In this document: piece after piece, positions 35,551 to 45,387 of the stretch
Layout: the number at the start of each line of letters is the position of its first letter
Numbering within the stretch: position 1 is the first letter of the stretch
NCBI RefSeq assembly: GCF_025548535.1
Contig: NZ_JAJLQW010000003.1
Location: 186,001-250,000, forward strand
DNA from: Undibacterium sp. Jales W-56
Lineage (GTDB): Bacteria; Pseudomonadota; Gammaproteobacteria; Burkholderiales; Burkholderiaceae_D
DNA: 64,000 nt
Direction of reading: 5' to 3'
The notes under the pieces: generated by a model
What the model was told of the DNA's origin: nothing
Seen by the model: the letters and a program-made list of their open reading frames with translations, nothing else
The model's database searches: none
Translations under genes and position numbers: made by a program

Positions 35551-36540
35551 TCACTCAACAGTTTTAGCCCATCGATCATTCAGCCATCGACGAGTCGGAT
35601 TTTCAATCAGATAATAAGAAGCGGTACCGCAAATAACCGCTAAGGTGATGGCCGCCATGGTCGGTAAACCCTCTCTGTGATGTGCCAGATAAAAAACTTG
35701 CTGCCATAAATAAATAGAAAACGACCACAATCCCAATTTCTTTAAAGGGCCGAAAGACAGGCACCTCTTCAGCATTGCCGGAGCAGTCGGGAGGATATTC
35801 AGAGTCAGCGCGAACAAGCCGACGCCGACAAAACCCCGCAAGGGAATAGGCATGGACCACCAGTAACATGCCAGGCCAAGCAGAATCAGAATAGGATAAA
35901 CAGGAACTGGCAGGGTAGGAATTTTTACTCGCTGCAGACACAGCAACAGACAGCCTGAAAACAGGATACCGTAAGCAGAAATTTCAGAATGCGCCCATAG
36001 CTCGAACTCTAATTTCTGGGTTGGAAATAACCGCCAATAGGCAAGTCCAAGCACGATAGAAATCAAGCTGGAAACAGCCAATGCCCACTTCGCATTGACA
36101 TAATTCCCTCTGACAGTGACCGCAATCAACGTCAGGAAAACATAGGTATGCTCCTCTACCGACAACGACCAGATATGACCAAAAGGCATGACAGCATGAC
36201 CCACCGTGCCGGGGAAATAATTATTGAGGAATAAGCCCGCCATACTGGTTTCTGCCCAATCGATGGCCTGACCGGTAAGAAAAAAATACGCCAACATAAA
36301 AATGATAAAGCTGAAAAAAGCCGGGAATATCCGCGATATGCGGCGTTGATAAAATGTCTTAACCGGGACTTCTTTGATAAACAGCAGCCGGCACATTAAA
36401 AAACCGGACAGGACAAAGAAAAAATCGACGCCGACCCGACCGAAGTTAATCCCAGGCACAGGAAAAAAATGGCCTATCAATAAAAACAGGATAGCCAAAC
36501 CTCGCCAGCCATCCAGATAGTCAAAGTGCTGATCGTTCAT
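35551..36540 (-). CDS. Acyltransferase 3 family membrane protein
   Basis: A 329-residue multi-span acyltransferase. It has DGWRGLAILFLLIGHFFP (Arg-X10-His) and GRVGVDFFFVLSGFLM, both diagnostic. An upstream in-frame ATG at 36615 lies inside the deacetylase gene; the ATG at 36540 leaves 23 bases to the upstream stop and gives the usual N-terminus, so it is preferred. It is the second acyltransferase 3 gene in the locus, probably placing a different acyl group or using a different sugar position. Confidence 0.88.
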   Translation of the reverse strand: MNDQHFDYLDGWRGLAILFLLIGHFFPVPGINFGRVGVDFFFVLSGFLMCRLLFIKEVPVKTFYQRRISRIFPAFFSFIIFMLAYFFLTGQAIDWAETSMAGLFLNNYFPGTVGHAVMPFGHIWSLSVEEHTYVFLTLIAVTVRGNYVNAKWALAVSSLISIVLGLAYWRLFPTQKLEFELWAHSEISAYGILFSGCLLLCLQRVKIPTLPVPVYPILILLGLACYWWSMPIPLRGFVGVGLFALTLNILPTAPAMLKRCLSFGPLKKLGLWSFSIYLWQQVFYLAHHREGLPTMAAITLAVICGTASYYLIENPTRRWLNDRWAKTVE

Positions 36541-36563
36541 GGCTAGCGCCTTATCTCGGTGGT

Positions 36564-37523
36564 TCAATAGCGGCGGCGCAAGACTTGCTCGGCCATCCTG
36601 TGCATGGTTTTCCACAAAGGAGAAGTCAGCATGGACGAATCACTGGTCATCGTGGCGGGCGACAATTGATGAAATCCACGCATCTGGAATGCCGTTTTAT
36701 GCTCAGCCATAAATTCGCAGAATCGCCTGAAACGCTTGATCATGATCAGATCGGCGTTATCGCGTTGCGGGTTCATCAGCTCAAAATTATGCGACAAAAT
36801 CACAAAAGCCTGACGCTGCTGTTCTAGCGCCTGCTTCATCAAGCCCTCTAGCTCGAGGTTAGTACAGGCCCCCAGTTGAGCATGCCTGTAGCTGCCGGTA
36901 CCGTCATCAAATATCGTCATCGGGTACTCGATCACGCCATCGCATGCGACAGGGCTATGCAGGACTTGACCCGGCAGTACGCCGCTCTCCAGTCCCATCA
37001 TGCTGGCGTTATAGCTGCTATCGAAAGGTATGTGATTGGCAGCCAAGGCATGCAAGGTATCGCGGTTAAATCCGAAACTACCGGCACGAAACGCATGCAC
37101 GCGGCCGCCATTCGCCTGTTCCAGCAATTGCATCCCTTTGGCAATCAATATGGTTTGTTCTTCGAGTGAGAACTGACGCATAAATTGCCGTTTATGCTGG
37201 CTATTTTTGAATAAGGGTTCGCGCGCTTCATCCACCCATTCCGGATGCATATGCAACTGAACCTCATGTCCATATTCTTGCACCAGCCCGACAATTTCAG
37301 CTAAAGGCTCTATCCCAAACCGCGTGGCAAACAACGACTCAATGAAAAACACGCCATATAAACCGTGATCACGTAATTCTTTCAATTGATAGCGCAGACC
37401 GTACTCGCCTTTCGGCGTGCGGCCATACACATATTGCTGGAAAGCCTGCGGAAACCTGGCATCGAGGTTTTTCCAACCTCCGCACCAGATTTCAACGTCA
37501 ACAGTGAAAAACACATCTAACAT
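36564..37523 (-). CDS. Polysaccharide deacetylase-like protein
   Basis: A 319-residue protein with a divergent NodB-like domain. The first motif is DVFFTVDVEIW, the metal-binding His pair is in VQLHMHPEW, and the third motif is HAFRAGSFGFNRD. It ends with a region recalling LPS-locus deacetylases such as WbmS. There is no signal peptide. It may deacetylate a nucleotide sugar or lipid-linked sugar. It is transcribed with the acyltransferase downstream. Confidence 0.8.
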   Translation of the reverse strand: MLDVFFTVDVEIWCGGWKNLDARFPQAFQQYVYGRTPKGEYGLRYQLKELRDHGLYGVFFIESLFATRFGIEPLAEIVGLVQEYGHEVQLHMHPEWVDEAREPLFKNSQHKRQFMRQFSLEEQTILIAKGMQLLEQANGGRVHAFRAGSFGFNRDTLHALAANHIPFDSSYNASMMGLESGVLPGQVLHSPVACDGVIEYPMTIFDDGTGSYRHAQLGACTNLELEGLMKQALEQQRQAFVILSHNFELMNPQRDNADLIMIKRFRRFCEFMAEHKTAFQMRGFHQLSPATMTSDSSMLTSPLWKTMHRMAEQVLRRRY

Positions 37524-37611
37524 AAGCAGGTAGCAATAAGCTCAAAAAAATACGATAGTTCAATCACATGAACAGCCGATTCGATTCAACGTCCCTAGGG
37601 CCTGTCCGCAT

Positions 37612-38760
37612 TTATCCTATGTTGTCCACTTTATTGAACAACTGTTCCAACATCAATCCATCCATAAAGAATTTGGTCGCCCAATTCGGATAACGGTAAG
37701 TCATATAGCCGCCATTGATCGGGTGTGAACCTTTCATCGCACCGCGCACATGCATATCGTCTGTGCCCAGATTTTGAATGCTCATATTGAACCGGTTGGC
37801 TTTTTTTGCATACGCGATTAATGCAGTTTCGCCCGTCAACTGCGCCAAGCGCAACCAGTTAATCGCCATTTGCGAATTCCCCGTCACACAGCTCCAACTC
37901 ACAGCAGTCTGCCATTGCGGCGTATAAAACGCGTTCAGCGCACCATCCTCGCGTTGCCGGGCCGCGACCGCTTTGGCCATACGCACTGCGCGTTCGATAT
38001 AGTCTTGTCGTCCGGCGGCTTCACCTACCTCCAGAATGCCGCGAATCGAATAGGCGATCGTATGCGTCAATGCAGTCTGATCCTGGTTGTCGGACAAGCA
38101 GTTATCTGGCAACCAGTCATTCGCATGCGCACGCGCCAGCGTCCATTCGACATTCGCAATCGCCGCTTCCAGATAACGTACATTGCCTATCGCCTCATAT
38201 GCCCGGACTAAACCGAATGCCGAACGGGTGTTGTAACTATTGAGTTTGGATGTCGTAAATGGCGATGGAAAACGACGCCAGGCGCCATCTTCATCCTGCG
38301 CCGCAACCAGCCAATCGGCAGCCCGTGCCAGCGCAATACGGAAGCGCTCCTCACCGGTTTCCAGGTAGGCCTTCGCCCAGCCAAACAAGGCTTGCCCTGT
38401 ATTGAAAATAGTCGGTGCCACGATCTCTGCATCCATCGTACCTGCGCGCACGCCGCCATCGGGTAGCTGTATATCGCATTCCCACTCGGTCATTTTGCGG
38501 GCGGCTTCTGCATACTCAGGTGCGTTGTAGTGCCGGGCATAATCGTACAGCGTGGGAATCACATAACCCGTTGTTTCCGGATAAGAGGCCAGCCATTTGT
38601 TGGCGCGGATATCGTAGCTATGCGCAACGCCATCGTCAGCAGTACCCCTTTGCGCCTGCAATAACCAATCTGCGGCGGCCTTTAAATGGGTCTCTATCGA
38701 TTGGGGAGGGAAGACGCTCATGCCCAACTTATCTTTCACCAATTGCTTAATATGATTCAT
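37612..38760 (-). CDS. Predicted alpha/alpha-toroid protein (unknown function)
   Basis: A 382-residue cytoplasmic protein built of repeated helical hairpins, for example AAADWLLQAQRG, FGWAKAYLETGEERFRIALARAADWLVAAQDEDGAW and RAVRMAKAVAARQREDGA. This is the (alpha/alpha)6 toroid pattern of unsaturated glucuronyl hydrolases, heparinases and terpene cyclases. A role in sugar-chain cutting or binding inside the cell is inferred, but no catalytic residue can be assigned. The ATG at 38760 is chosen for its AGGAACGAGAG ribosome binding site over the frame start at 38796. Confidence 0.65.
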   Translation of the reverse strand: MNHIKQLVKDKLGMSVFPPQSIETHLKAAADWLLQAQRGTADDGVAHSYDIRANKWLASYPETTGYVIPTLYDYARHYNAPEYAEAARKMTEWECDIQLPDGGVRAGTMDAEIVAPTIFNTGQALFGWAKAYLETGEERFRIALARAADWLVAAQDEDGAWRRFPSPFTTSKLNSYNTRSAFGLVRAYEAIGNVRYLEAAIANVEWTLARAHANDWLPDNCLSDNQDQTALTHTIAYSIRGILEVGEAAGRQDYIERAVRMAKAVAARQREDGALNAFYTPQWQTAVSWSCVTGNSQMAINWLRLAQLTGETALIAYAKKANRFNMSIQNLGTDDMHVRGAMKGSHPINGGYMTYRYPNWATKFFMDGLMLEQLFNKVDNIG

Positions 38761-38839
38761 TCTCTCGTTCCTGATTCTTATATCTGGTCGTATCACTCAT
38801 CTCTGCCATATCCCAATGCCGCTGGCTACTTGTCGCCGA

Positions 38840-40009
38840 TCATGGCGAAAATCGTTGCATGACCCTGTCCCACATGAAATAGACCCAAGGCAGAGGGTCG
38901 CTCCAGCGCCAATACGCATCAGCTACCGGCAGCGACTGTGAGCGCTCATCGACGACGTGGCCGCCCTCTTCAAATGCCCAGCGATCCGATTGCGGATCGC
39001 GCCAGACCATCGCTTGTTGCGCCGGTTCCGCTTGTTGCGCCGAAACAGGCGGCAAGCCGTTTTCATACAAATACGCAGCCAGCGGTATATTGACGCCGTT
39101 CAGCGTCGCGACTTCCTCCTGAAAATCGGTGCGCGCCACCGTAGGCTCTATCATATAAAACTGACCGTCACGCTCATCGCGCTTGTACTCCATGCTGCCC
39201 ATGCCGGTGAATTCGACCTGGTCGAAGAACCTCTTGGTTTTCTCAGTCAACTCCTGATCGTATTCCCAGGCGGCGGTGCAACTCGCCGTACCGCCAATCC
39301 GGATTGGCCATGAGCGGATTTTTCTGCCGGTGAAAGAGGCCACCAGTTCGCCTTGCTTCCCCAAATACTGCAGGCAAAAATAAATCTCGGAATCTTTACC
39401 CTCTATCCACTCCTGTACCACCATATCTGCCAGGACCGGATGTATCTCTAAATATAAGGTCCGCAACTCCTCGGCAGAAAGCACCTTATATGCCTTCTTA
39501 AAGCGCGCGCCGTATGCATAATTTTTTTCACTGGGCTTTAAGACGCAGGGAAACTTCAATTGCGCAGCCTGCGCCAGATCATCCGGGCTTTGCAGTCTGA
39601 TGGTCTTGGGAATAGGCGCATGGTTCGCCTCGGCCAATTCTTGAAATCCTTGCTTGTGCATCAGTGCCATCAAGCGCTCATGTTGCGGCAAACGCAGCCG
39701 GAAGGCGGCACTCAACTGATCGCGATATCCGGATATCGTCCGGACGGTTTTTTCCTCGGTGGCGAACAGCATCAATGGCACGGAGTAATCACGGGCAAAT
39801 GCCAGCAAACGATCGACCAGGGCCTGGCCTTCCAGTGTCGCTATGTGGATTTTCCTGCCATAACGGGACAGCATCGCCGGCGACTTGATATCGCTATCCA
39901 TGACAAGCACAGCAACGCCAGCGCTACCCAGGCTGCGCACAATCCCGAGGGCATTGACGCCGCCGCCGAGAACGACTGCTGGCTGGTCCGATTTGTAGTG
40001 TGGCATCAT
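38840..40009 (-). CDS. ATP-grasp carboxylate-amine ligase-like protein
   Basis: A 389-residue ATP-grasp protein. The N-terminus VVLGGGVNALGIVRSLGSAGV is a pre-ATP-grasp fold; the grasp domain has KFPCVLKPSEKNYAYG, MVVQEWIEGKDSEIYF and MGSMEYKRDERDGQFYMIEP. Such enzymes join a carboxylate to an amine. In this locus, adding an amino acid to a uronic acid, or a peptide-type bond, is possible. ATG 40009 lies 1 base from the flippase stop; the frame extends to 40066 inside that gene. Confidence 0.8.
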   Translation of the reverse strand: MMPHYKSDQPAVVLGGGVNALGIVRSLGSAGVAVLVMDSDIKSPAMLSRYGRKIHIATLEGQALVDRLLAFARDYSVPLMLFATEEKTVRTISGYRDQLSAAFRLRLPQHERLMALMHKQGFQELAEANHAPIPKTIRLQSPDDLAQAAQLKFPCVLKPSEKNYAYGARFKKAYKVLSAEELRTLYLEIHPVLADMVVQEWIEGKDSEIYFCLQYLGKQGELVASFTGRKIRSWPIRIGGTASCTAAWEYDQELTEKTKRFFDQVEFTGMGSMEYKRDERDGQFYMIEPTVARTDFQEEVATLNGVNIPLAAYLYENGLPPVSAQQAEPAQQAMVWRDPQSDRWAFEEGGHVVDERSQSLPVADAYWRWSDPLPWVYFMWDRVMQRFSP

Positions 40010-40010
40010 T

Positions 40011-41516
40011 TTATGTAGGTTCTGTGTGGCGAATGAAAGGCCAGCGGTTGAGTCGCGTTTCTGCAATACCTAAATCGATTAAGGTTTGACGGATTTGTTC
40101 TAAGCCTTTTTTATCCAGATACACAATCCAGAAAAAATAACTGAGCACGCCACTGGCGATCTCCAGGGCAAGCAACGCAGGTACCGACGGGATGGAAGAG
40201 ATCGCCAGTTCGCGCACCGCCAGCACGATAGCGCCCATTGCGACGGTACCCGATAATACTGGCCACAGGGTGCGGTAATAAGTCAGCATGGGCAGACCGA
40301 TAATTTTGCTGACGTCGCTCAGCAGTTTGATCGACAGTAAGGGATAGATCAGCACCCAGACGATGGACACGCCCCGCAATCCATCCAGCAGCGCACCGGC
40401 GACCACGCCCAGCAGCATCACGACACTGCAGATCGCAGTGTAGGCAGAAAGTTTTTTCGCATTCCCGGTGCTGGTCAGCACTTGTGACAACAGAGGATCC
40501 ACCGATTTAATCAAGCCCATCAGGCACAGCGCGCGAAACGGTATCAGTACATCGATCCAGTCCGGACCGAGCAGCACTGTAATTAATTCATGCGCACAAA
40601 CCAGCATCCCGATGAGCACCGGATAAGTGACATAGGCCACGCCACGCGTCAGCTTCAGCATGACCGAAGAAAGTTCCGCAAGATTATGCTGCAACTTGGA
40701 AAACAAGGGCGAAGCGACATTAATCACCAGAGTCGTAATTTGCGCGCTGGGCAAGGTTGCCAAAGAAAAAGCCATATCATAGATCCCCAGCGATTTCGCA
40801 CCCAGCATCTTTCCGACGATCGCTTTATCGGCATTGGTGTACAGGTACCAAAAAATCCGCGTGCTCGTCACATGCAGGCCATACATCACCAGATTGCTGG
40901 CTTCACGTATTCCATAGGCACCGCGCGGACGCCAGGATGACAGCAAAAAGAAACCCGCGCTGGTCACCACACTTGCCGCCACGAAGCCCCATACCAGGGA
41001 CCAGACCCCATGACCCAGTAATGCCAGCACCAGGCTGACAATACTTTGTATCAGGGTCGCCAGAATATTCACGCCGGCGATCGCTTTAAACTGCATCTCT
41101 TTGCGTAAGAACGCCATCGGCACCGTACTGAACGCGCCGAAGATGAAACCGCTGGCTAACACCGAAATCATCTTTTGTAGCTGGGGATGCTCGTAAAAAT
41201 CCGCAATCACACCGCTCGATGCCACCGTGATGCACACCAGAATGCTGCTGACCATGAGCGCGATCACGAAGCAGCCATTTACCTCCGTGGTCGTCAATTC
41301 AGATTTTTGGACGATGGCTGAGCCTATACCGACTTCATTGAAAAATCCGATAAAACCAATCACAATCATCGCAATCGCGATCAAGCCATAATCAGCCGGA
41401 CTCAGGATCCGCGCCAAAATCAGGGTGGTCGCTAGCGAGATGATTTTGCCCATCGCACTGCCTAGTCCCAGATGTCCCATTGCCCGGATGGTTTTCGAAC
41501 GTAATTCGCTACTCAT
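40011..41516 (-). CDS. Lipopolysaccharide biosynthesis flippase (Wzx/MOP family)
   Basis: A 501-residue protein with about 12-14 hydrophobic helices, of the MOP exporter group. It opens with SKTIRAMGHLGLGSAMGKIISLATTLILARIL. ADYGLIAIAMIVIGFIGFFNEVGIGSAIVQ and FSKLQ in the loops are typical of the WzxC-like branch. It should flip the lipid-linked repeat unit across the inner membrane. It is the only flippase recognised in the window. Confidence 0.9.
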   Translation of the reverse strand: MSSELRSKTIRAMGHLGLGSAMGKIISLATTLILARILSPADYGLIAIAMIVIGFIGFFNEVGIGSAIVQKSELTTTEVNGCFVIALMVSSILVCITVASSGVIADFYEHPQLQKMISVLASGFIFGAFSTVPMAFLRKEMQFKAIAGVNILATLIQSIVSLVLALLGHGVWSLVWGFVAASVVTSAGFFLLSSWRPRGAYGIREASNLVMYGLHVTSTRIFWYLYTNADKAIVGKMLGAKSLGIYDMAFSLATLPSAQITTLVINVASPLFSKLQHNLAELSSVMLKLTRGVAYVTYPVLIGMLVCAHELITVLLGPDWIDVLIPFRALCLMGLIKSVDPLLSQVLTSTGNAKKLSAYTAICSVVMLLGVVAGALLDGLRGVSIVWVLIYPLLSIKLLSDVSKIIGLPMLTYYRTLWPVLSGTVAMGAIVLAVRELAISSIPSVPALLALEIASGVLSYFFWIVYLDKKGLEQIRQTLIDLGIAETRLNRWPFIRHTEPT

Positions 41517-41571
41517 GGACGCGGCTTTTCATGATGATGACTGTGCTTGATTGCATCGCTTGGCTCATCGC

Positions 41572-43872
41572 TTAGTGATGATGCGACATCATCAAAACAG
41601 CGTCGCTGATACTTTCACTCGCTTCTTCAAAAAGCTGCGAAAGCTGGCGTGCCCGATGTTTGCGGGACGATGCGGATACCACGGCATCGCTGGCAACATG
41701 CGCTTGTCCGGAATAAATTTTTCCGATGAAGCTTTGTAATGCCTCGGTAATTGCTTCTACCGAATTCATCGCCGCCAGATCCTGAAAACCTGCCGCATTC
41801 AATACGCTTGCGGTATCGCCCGCCGGATCCAGCAAACCGAAAATCGGCTTGCGTGCGCGGAAATACTCATAAATTTTTGCCGGGATCTGGCGATTGAAAG
41901 GCGTGCCCTGGAACAGCAGCAAGCCATCCACCTCCAGCATTTCGGCAAGCGCTTCGCGATAAGGCACAGGATTGGCGACACGCACTATTCCCACCAGCTC
42001 GTGCTGCTGTATCAGCGCCTGGAAATGGGCATCGTCGCCGGGTGCGCGCAAAATCACTTCGAAATTATGTTGATTCAGCAAACCCCTGGCTTTCAAGGCG
42101 GCAATCCCGGCAAAAAACGCACTGGGATCGCGGCCTTCCGTGTAAAGCACGCCGCTATGCAGCAGGGTGATTTTGCCGCGGCTGTTGCTTGTCGGTTTTA
42201 GTGCCGCAGCGGCCTCTGCCGCGGCAAAGCCATCTTCATCATAGCCATTTTCGATGACCATGAATTTTTCCTGCGCGACTTCGGGAAAGCGTTTTTGATA
42301 CGAACTTAATGCACTGTGTGTGGTGAACATCACTTTGGTGCAGTGATACATGGTCTGGCGTTCTATCCAGGCATATATTTTTCTTTGCAATGGACTCTTG
42401 GGATAATCGGATTGCAGCATAGGATCACGAAAATCCGCAATCCAGGGCAAGCCCGTCAAGCGTTGCAAACACAGTCCGATCAGATGCGCAGTCGAGATAG
42501 GGAAGGTCGACCAGATCACTTTAGGCCGGTAGCGACGGATCAGGTAGAGACCAACCGGCACCGCCGAGAACAGCCATGAAATCCAGCGATCCGGCAAGGC
42601 GATGATTTCGGGGTAGCGTCCGGCAATACCGAGATGGCGTTTGGCATCGAGAGCATAAGCCCGCTTGACGATGGTATCGGCTGGCAGCTGATTCAGCTGG
42701 GAAGAATTTTTCTGCTCATAAGCCATCGGATCGGCGGATAAGACCATCGGCTCCCAGCCGCAATCAGGCAAATTCCTGGTGAAACTCAGAGTGCGTTGTA
42801 TGCCGCTGCTCGCCGATTGCGGCGGAAAATGAAAGGCGACCAGCAGGGCACGTTTTTTCACGCGGTGAATGTCGCGATCACCGTAAGACCCAAAGCCTGC
42901 GAGCCAGCGCAGTAAACGCAGCTGGAACAGGAAGGGCGTCACATCCCATGGACGGCTACGGGGAATTTGATAAAAATCATCGCTCTTCGACGCGGAACCA
43001 AGCGCGGTCGTGAAGGCGGCAACATAACCGGCATCCTGCGCCATCGCCAGATGACGCGCGTCGAAATCCTTACCCACTTTGCCGTTCGGATAAGCGAATA
43101 GTCGCAACGGTTTGCCGACGATATCTTCCAATACTTTTTTGCAGCCGGCAATCTCATGGCGGGCCACGTCGTCATCCAGCTTGGTCAGGATAGGATGGGT
43201 AATCGTGTGTCCGCCGATTTCGATCCCGGCTTGCGACAGGTTAACGAGCATGTCGCGCGTCAGCATCAGGCCTGGACTGGATTTATCGCCCGTCAGTTTT
43301 TCCAGTTGCAGAATGACGTTTAAGCGGTCTTCTGAAGACAGGTATTTGGAGCCGTCATTAATCTTCTTGATCAATTGCCGGCGGTCGGACAGGCTATGCA
43401 GGGGATGCATGCCCATACCGATTTCCTGCAAATCCAGCGCGCCGTCAGGTACGCGGCGGATCGCCTCGATAATGCGGTCATTCCACATATTGCCTTCGCC
43501 CAGATACGCGGTCGTCACAAATACGGTGGCGGGTAAATTGAATTCCTTCAAGATGGGCAAGGCCAGGTCATGCGTAGACCTATAACCGTCATCGAACGTA
43601 ATGCACACGGCACGCGGCGGCAGCCGGTCTTCTTTCATGGCGAGCACCGCGTCATGCAAAGGCAATACATTGAAGTGCTCAGCCAATACCTTCATCTGCC
43701 AATAGAAAGTGGTGACGTCCGGCTCGGTCTCCAGCAAGGGATCGGCGCAGGCGAGGATACGGTGATAAGTGATGATGCAGACTCGTCCCTGCTTGCTGAG
43801 GCGAGCAATGCTGTCTCCGATACTTCGAATGAATACAGAGGTAAGGAGGCCGTTCTTGGTACGCGCAGTCAT
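41572..43872 (-). CDS. Polysaccharide deacetylase / glycosyltransferase 4 fusion
   Basis: A 766-residue bifunctional protein. Residues 1 to about 310 form a complete NodB deacetylase: ITFDDGYRSTHDLALP, IGGHTITHPIL and the later YPNGKVGKDF. From about residue 335 a family 4 glycosyltransferase begins with RALLVAFHFPPQSASSGIQR and continues with IADFRDPM, LLHSGVLYTEGRDP and PAKIYEYFRARKPIFGL. The join is in frame without a stop or signal for restart. A single enzyme that adds a sugar and deacetylates it or its acceptor is suggested. An ATG is also present at the N-terminus of the transferase part, but no ribosome binding site was noted there. Confidence 0.88.
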   Translation of the reverse strand: MTARTKNGLLTSVFIRSIGDSIARLSKQGRVCIITYHRILACADPLLETEPDVTTFYWQMKVLAEHFNVLPLHDAVLAMKEDRLPPRAVCITFDDGYRSTHDLALPILKEFNLPATVFVTTAYLGEGNMWNDRIIEAIRRVPDGALDLQEIGMGMHPLHSLSDRRQLIKKINDGSKYLSSEDRLNVILQLEKLTGDKSSPGLMLTRDMLVNLSQAGIEIGGHTITHPILTKLDDDVARHEIAGCKKVLEDIVGKPLRLFAYPNGKVGKDFDARHLAMAQDAGYVAAFTTALGSASKSDDFYQIPRSRPWDVTPFLFQLRLLRWLAGFGSYGDRDIHRVKKRALLVAFHFPPQSASSGIQRTLSFTRNLPDCGWEPMVLSADPMAYEQKNSSQLNQLPADTIVKRAYALDAKRHLGIAGRYPEIIALPDRWISWLFSAVPVGLYLIRRYRPKVIWSTFPISTAHLIGLCLQRLTGLPWIADFRDPMLQSDYPKSPLQRKIYAWIERQTMYHCTKVMFTTHSALSSYQKRFPEVAQEKFMVIENGYDEDGFAAAEAAAALKPTSNSRGKITLLHSGVLYTEGRDPSAFFAGIAALKARGLLNQHNFEVILRAPGDDAHFQALIQQHELVGIVRVANPVPYREALAEMLEVDGLLLFQGTPFNRQIPAKIYEYFRARKPIFGLLDPAGDTASVLNAAGFQDLAAMNSVEAITEALQSFIGKIYSGQAHVASDAVVSASSRKHRARQLSQLFEEASESISDAVLMMSHHH

Positions 43873-44008
43873 GTAAGTGCAGCCCCGCTAGTCAAGCATG
43901 GAGAGTATTTTGGCGAAACCTGACGGTATTCACACCCTGGATAACAGATTTATTTGCAAAATGATATGGTGACGTAATGTTACAATAAATGCACGAAAAT
44001 TCATACAC

Positions 44009-45379
44009 TCAGTATGCGACCGGGGCTGCAATCGGTATCGTTTCTGACGGCAAAGATACATTCTGCTGCCGCAGTTCTTCATCCTTGATGACTGCAGGCA
44101 AGATTTTGTATTCGAGAACGATCACCACCGCAAACAAGGCGTAGATCATGTCGAAGTAGGCGAAACTCAGCGCCGCGCCGCCGATCGCATACGCAAAGAT
44201 GGATAGCCTTAGCATGGTGGCGAGATTGAACAGCCATTCGGGTCCGTTGGCTTCCCTGGTTTTTTTGGCGACGCGACCGGCGTTTAAAAATGACAGCCCA
44301 AGGATAGACGTAAAAATAATCAAACCACCGAAGCCATGATCGCCGAGCACCTGGAAATAGATACTGTGGGCAGCCCGCGACAAGAAAGGATTGGGAACCG
44401 CCGAGCCGGTGTAGAAAAACGAATACAAACCGAAATCCTGGGACAGGGCATACCAGATCTGACCGTTTTCCAGGGCTTTGAAGCCGCCGCCGAACAAGGG
44501 ATTTTTAGCCGCCAGGATAAACGACAATTTCCAGGCAATCACCCGTCCCATGAACGACCCGTCCTCACTGGCATTGCTGATCGTATCCATACGCGAAAAC
44601 CATTCGGCAGGAATCAATCCCACCATCGCGCTGCCGATACAAACGAACAGGAAAGCGAATAACAGCTTTCTTTTACTCTTGATAAACAAGTAGCCGCCCA
44701 CCGACGCCAGCGCAATCATGCCGCCGCGCGAGCTGGTACCGATAATCGCGGTCACCACCAGCACAATCAGGCCAAGCAAGCCGACTTTAAGTATCCAGGA
44801 TTTTTCTCCATACTCAGCTAGCAGGTAGAAGCAGATCGGCAGCAACATCGCCATCGCCAGCGACAGTTCGTTACGGTCGCCCAATACATGCCCTGCCATG
44901 CCTTCAATATTGTGCGCGCCGCCGCTTGCAATATATTTCAGTCCTTCAACTCCGGCATAAAAGCCGACGGAAAAGATCAGGCACCACATAAAGAAATCAA
45001 TGTGCAATTTCTTTTCCATGATCAGCAGGACGAATAAGAACAGCGCCAGCACCTTGGCTAGGCGGCCCCAAAAATCCCAGGTGACTTCGGCGATACCAAC
45101 ACAAAAAATGCTGCTCAGCGTGGTCCAGATAAAAAATAAAAGAACCAGGCCGGCGACGCCAGTGAGTTTTACCTTGGGCTTGTTTTTCGACAGGAAGAAA
45201 ATCGCGATCGTGAGGGCTGCGAATAATAAGTTGTAGCGAATGCCGGTAGCCATGCCATACACCCAGCCATTCGGATTGAACAACGCAGTCCAGATCCATA
45301 AACCCAGGCCGATGAACGGGCGCTGGAAGATGGCATATACCAGGAGCGGCAAGATCGCCAGTAAAAAAATATCACGCAT
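44009..45379 (-). CDS. XrtA-associated O-glycosylation ligase (O-antigen ligase-like)
   Basis: A 456-residue polytopic protein of the TIGR03097/DUF5935 type with a Wzy_C (O-antigen ligase) domain. It opens MRDIFLLAILPLLVYAIFQRPFIGLGLWIW, and the large periplasmic loop contains NPLFGGGFKALENG and FLSRAAHSIYFQVLGDHG, where the His is conserved among ligases. It may attach glycan to protein, including PEP-CTERM substrates, or polymerise units in the way Wzy does. No separate Wzy was recognised. A small membrane protein gene lies 8 bases upstream. Confidence 0.9.
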   Translation of the reverse strand: MRDIFLLAILPLLVYAIFQRPFIGLGLWIWTALFNPNGWVYGMATGIRYNLLFAALTIAIFFLSKNKPKVKLTGVAGLVLLFFIWTTLSSIFCVGIAEVTWDFWGRLAKVLALFLFVLLIMEKKLHIDFFMWCLIFSVGFYAGVEGLKYIASGGAHNIEGMAGHVLGDRNELSLAMAMLLPICFYLLAEYGEKSWILKVGLLGLIVLVVTAIIGTSSRGGMIALASVGGYLFIKSKRKLLFAFLFVCIGSAMVGLIPAEWFSRMDTISNASEDGSFMGRVIAWKLSFILAAKNPLFGGGFKALENGQIWYALSQDFGLYSFFYTGSAVPNPFLSRAAHSIYFQVLGDHGFGGLIIFTSILGLSFLNAGRVAKKTREANGPEWLFNLATMLRLSIFAYAIGGAALSFAYFDMIYALFAVVIVLEYKILPAVIKDEELRQQNVSLPSETIPIAAPVAY

Positions 45380-45387
45380 GCAGCTCT

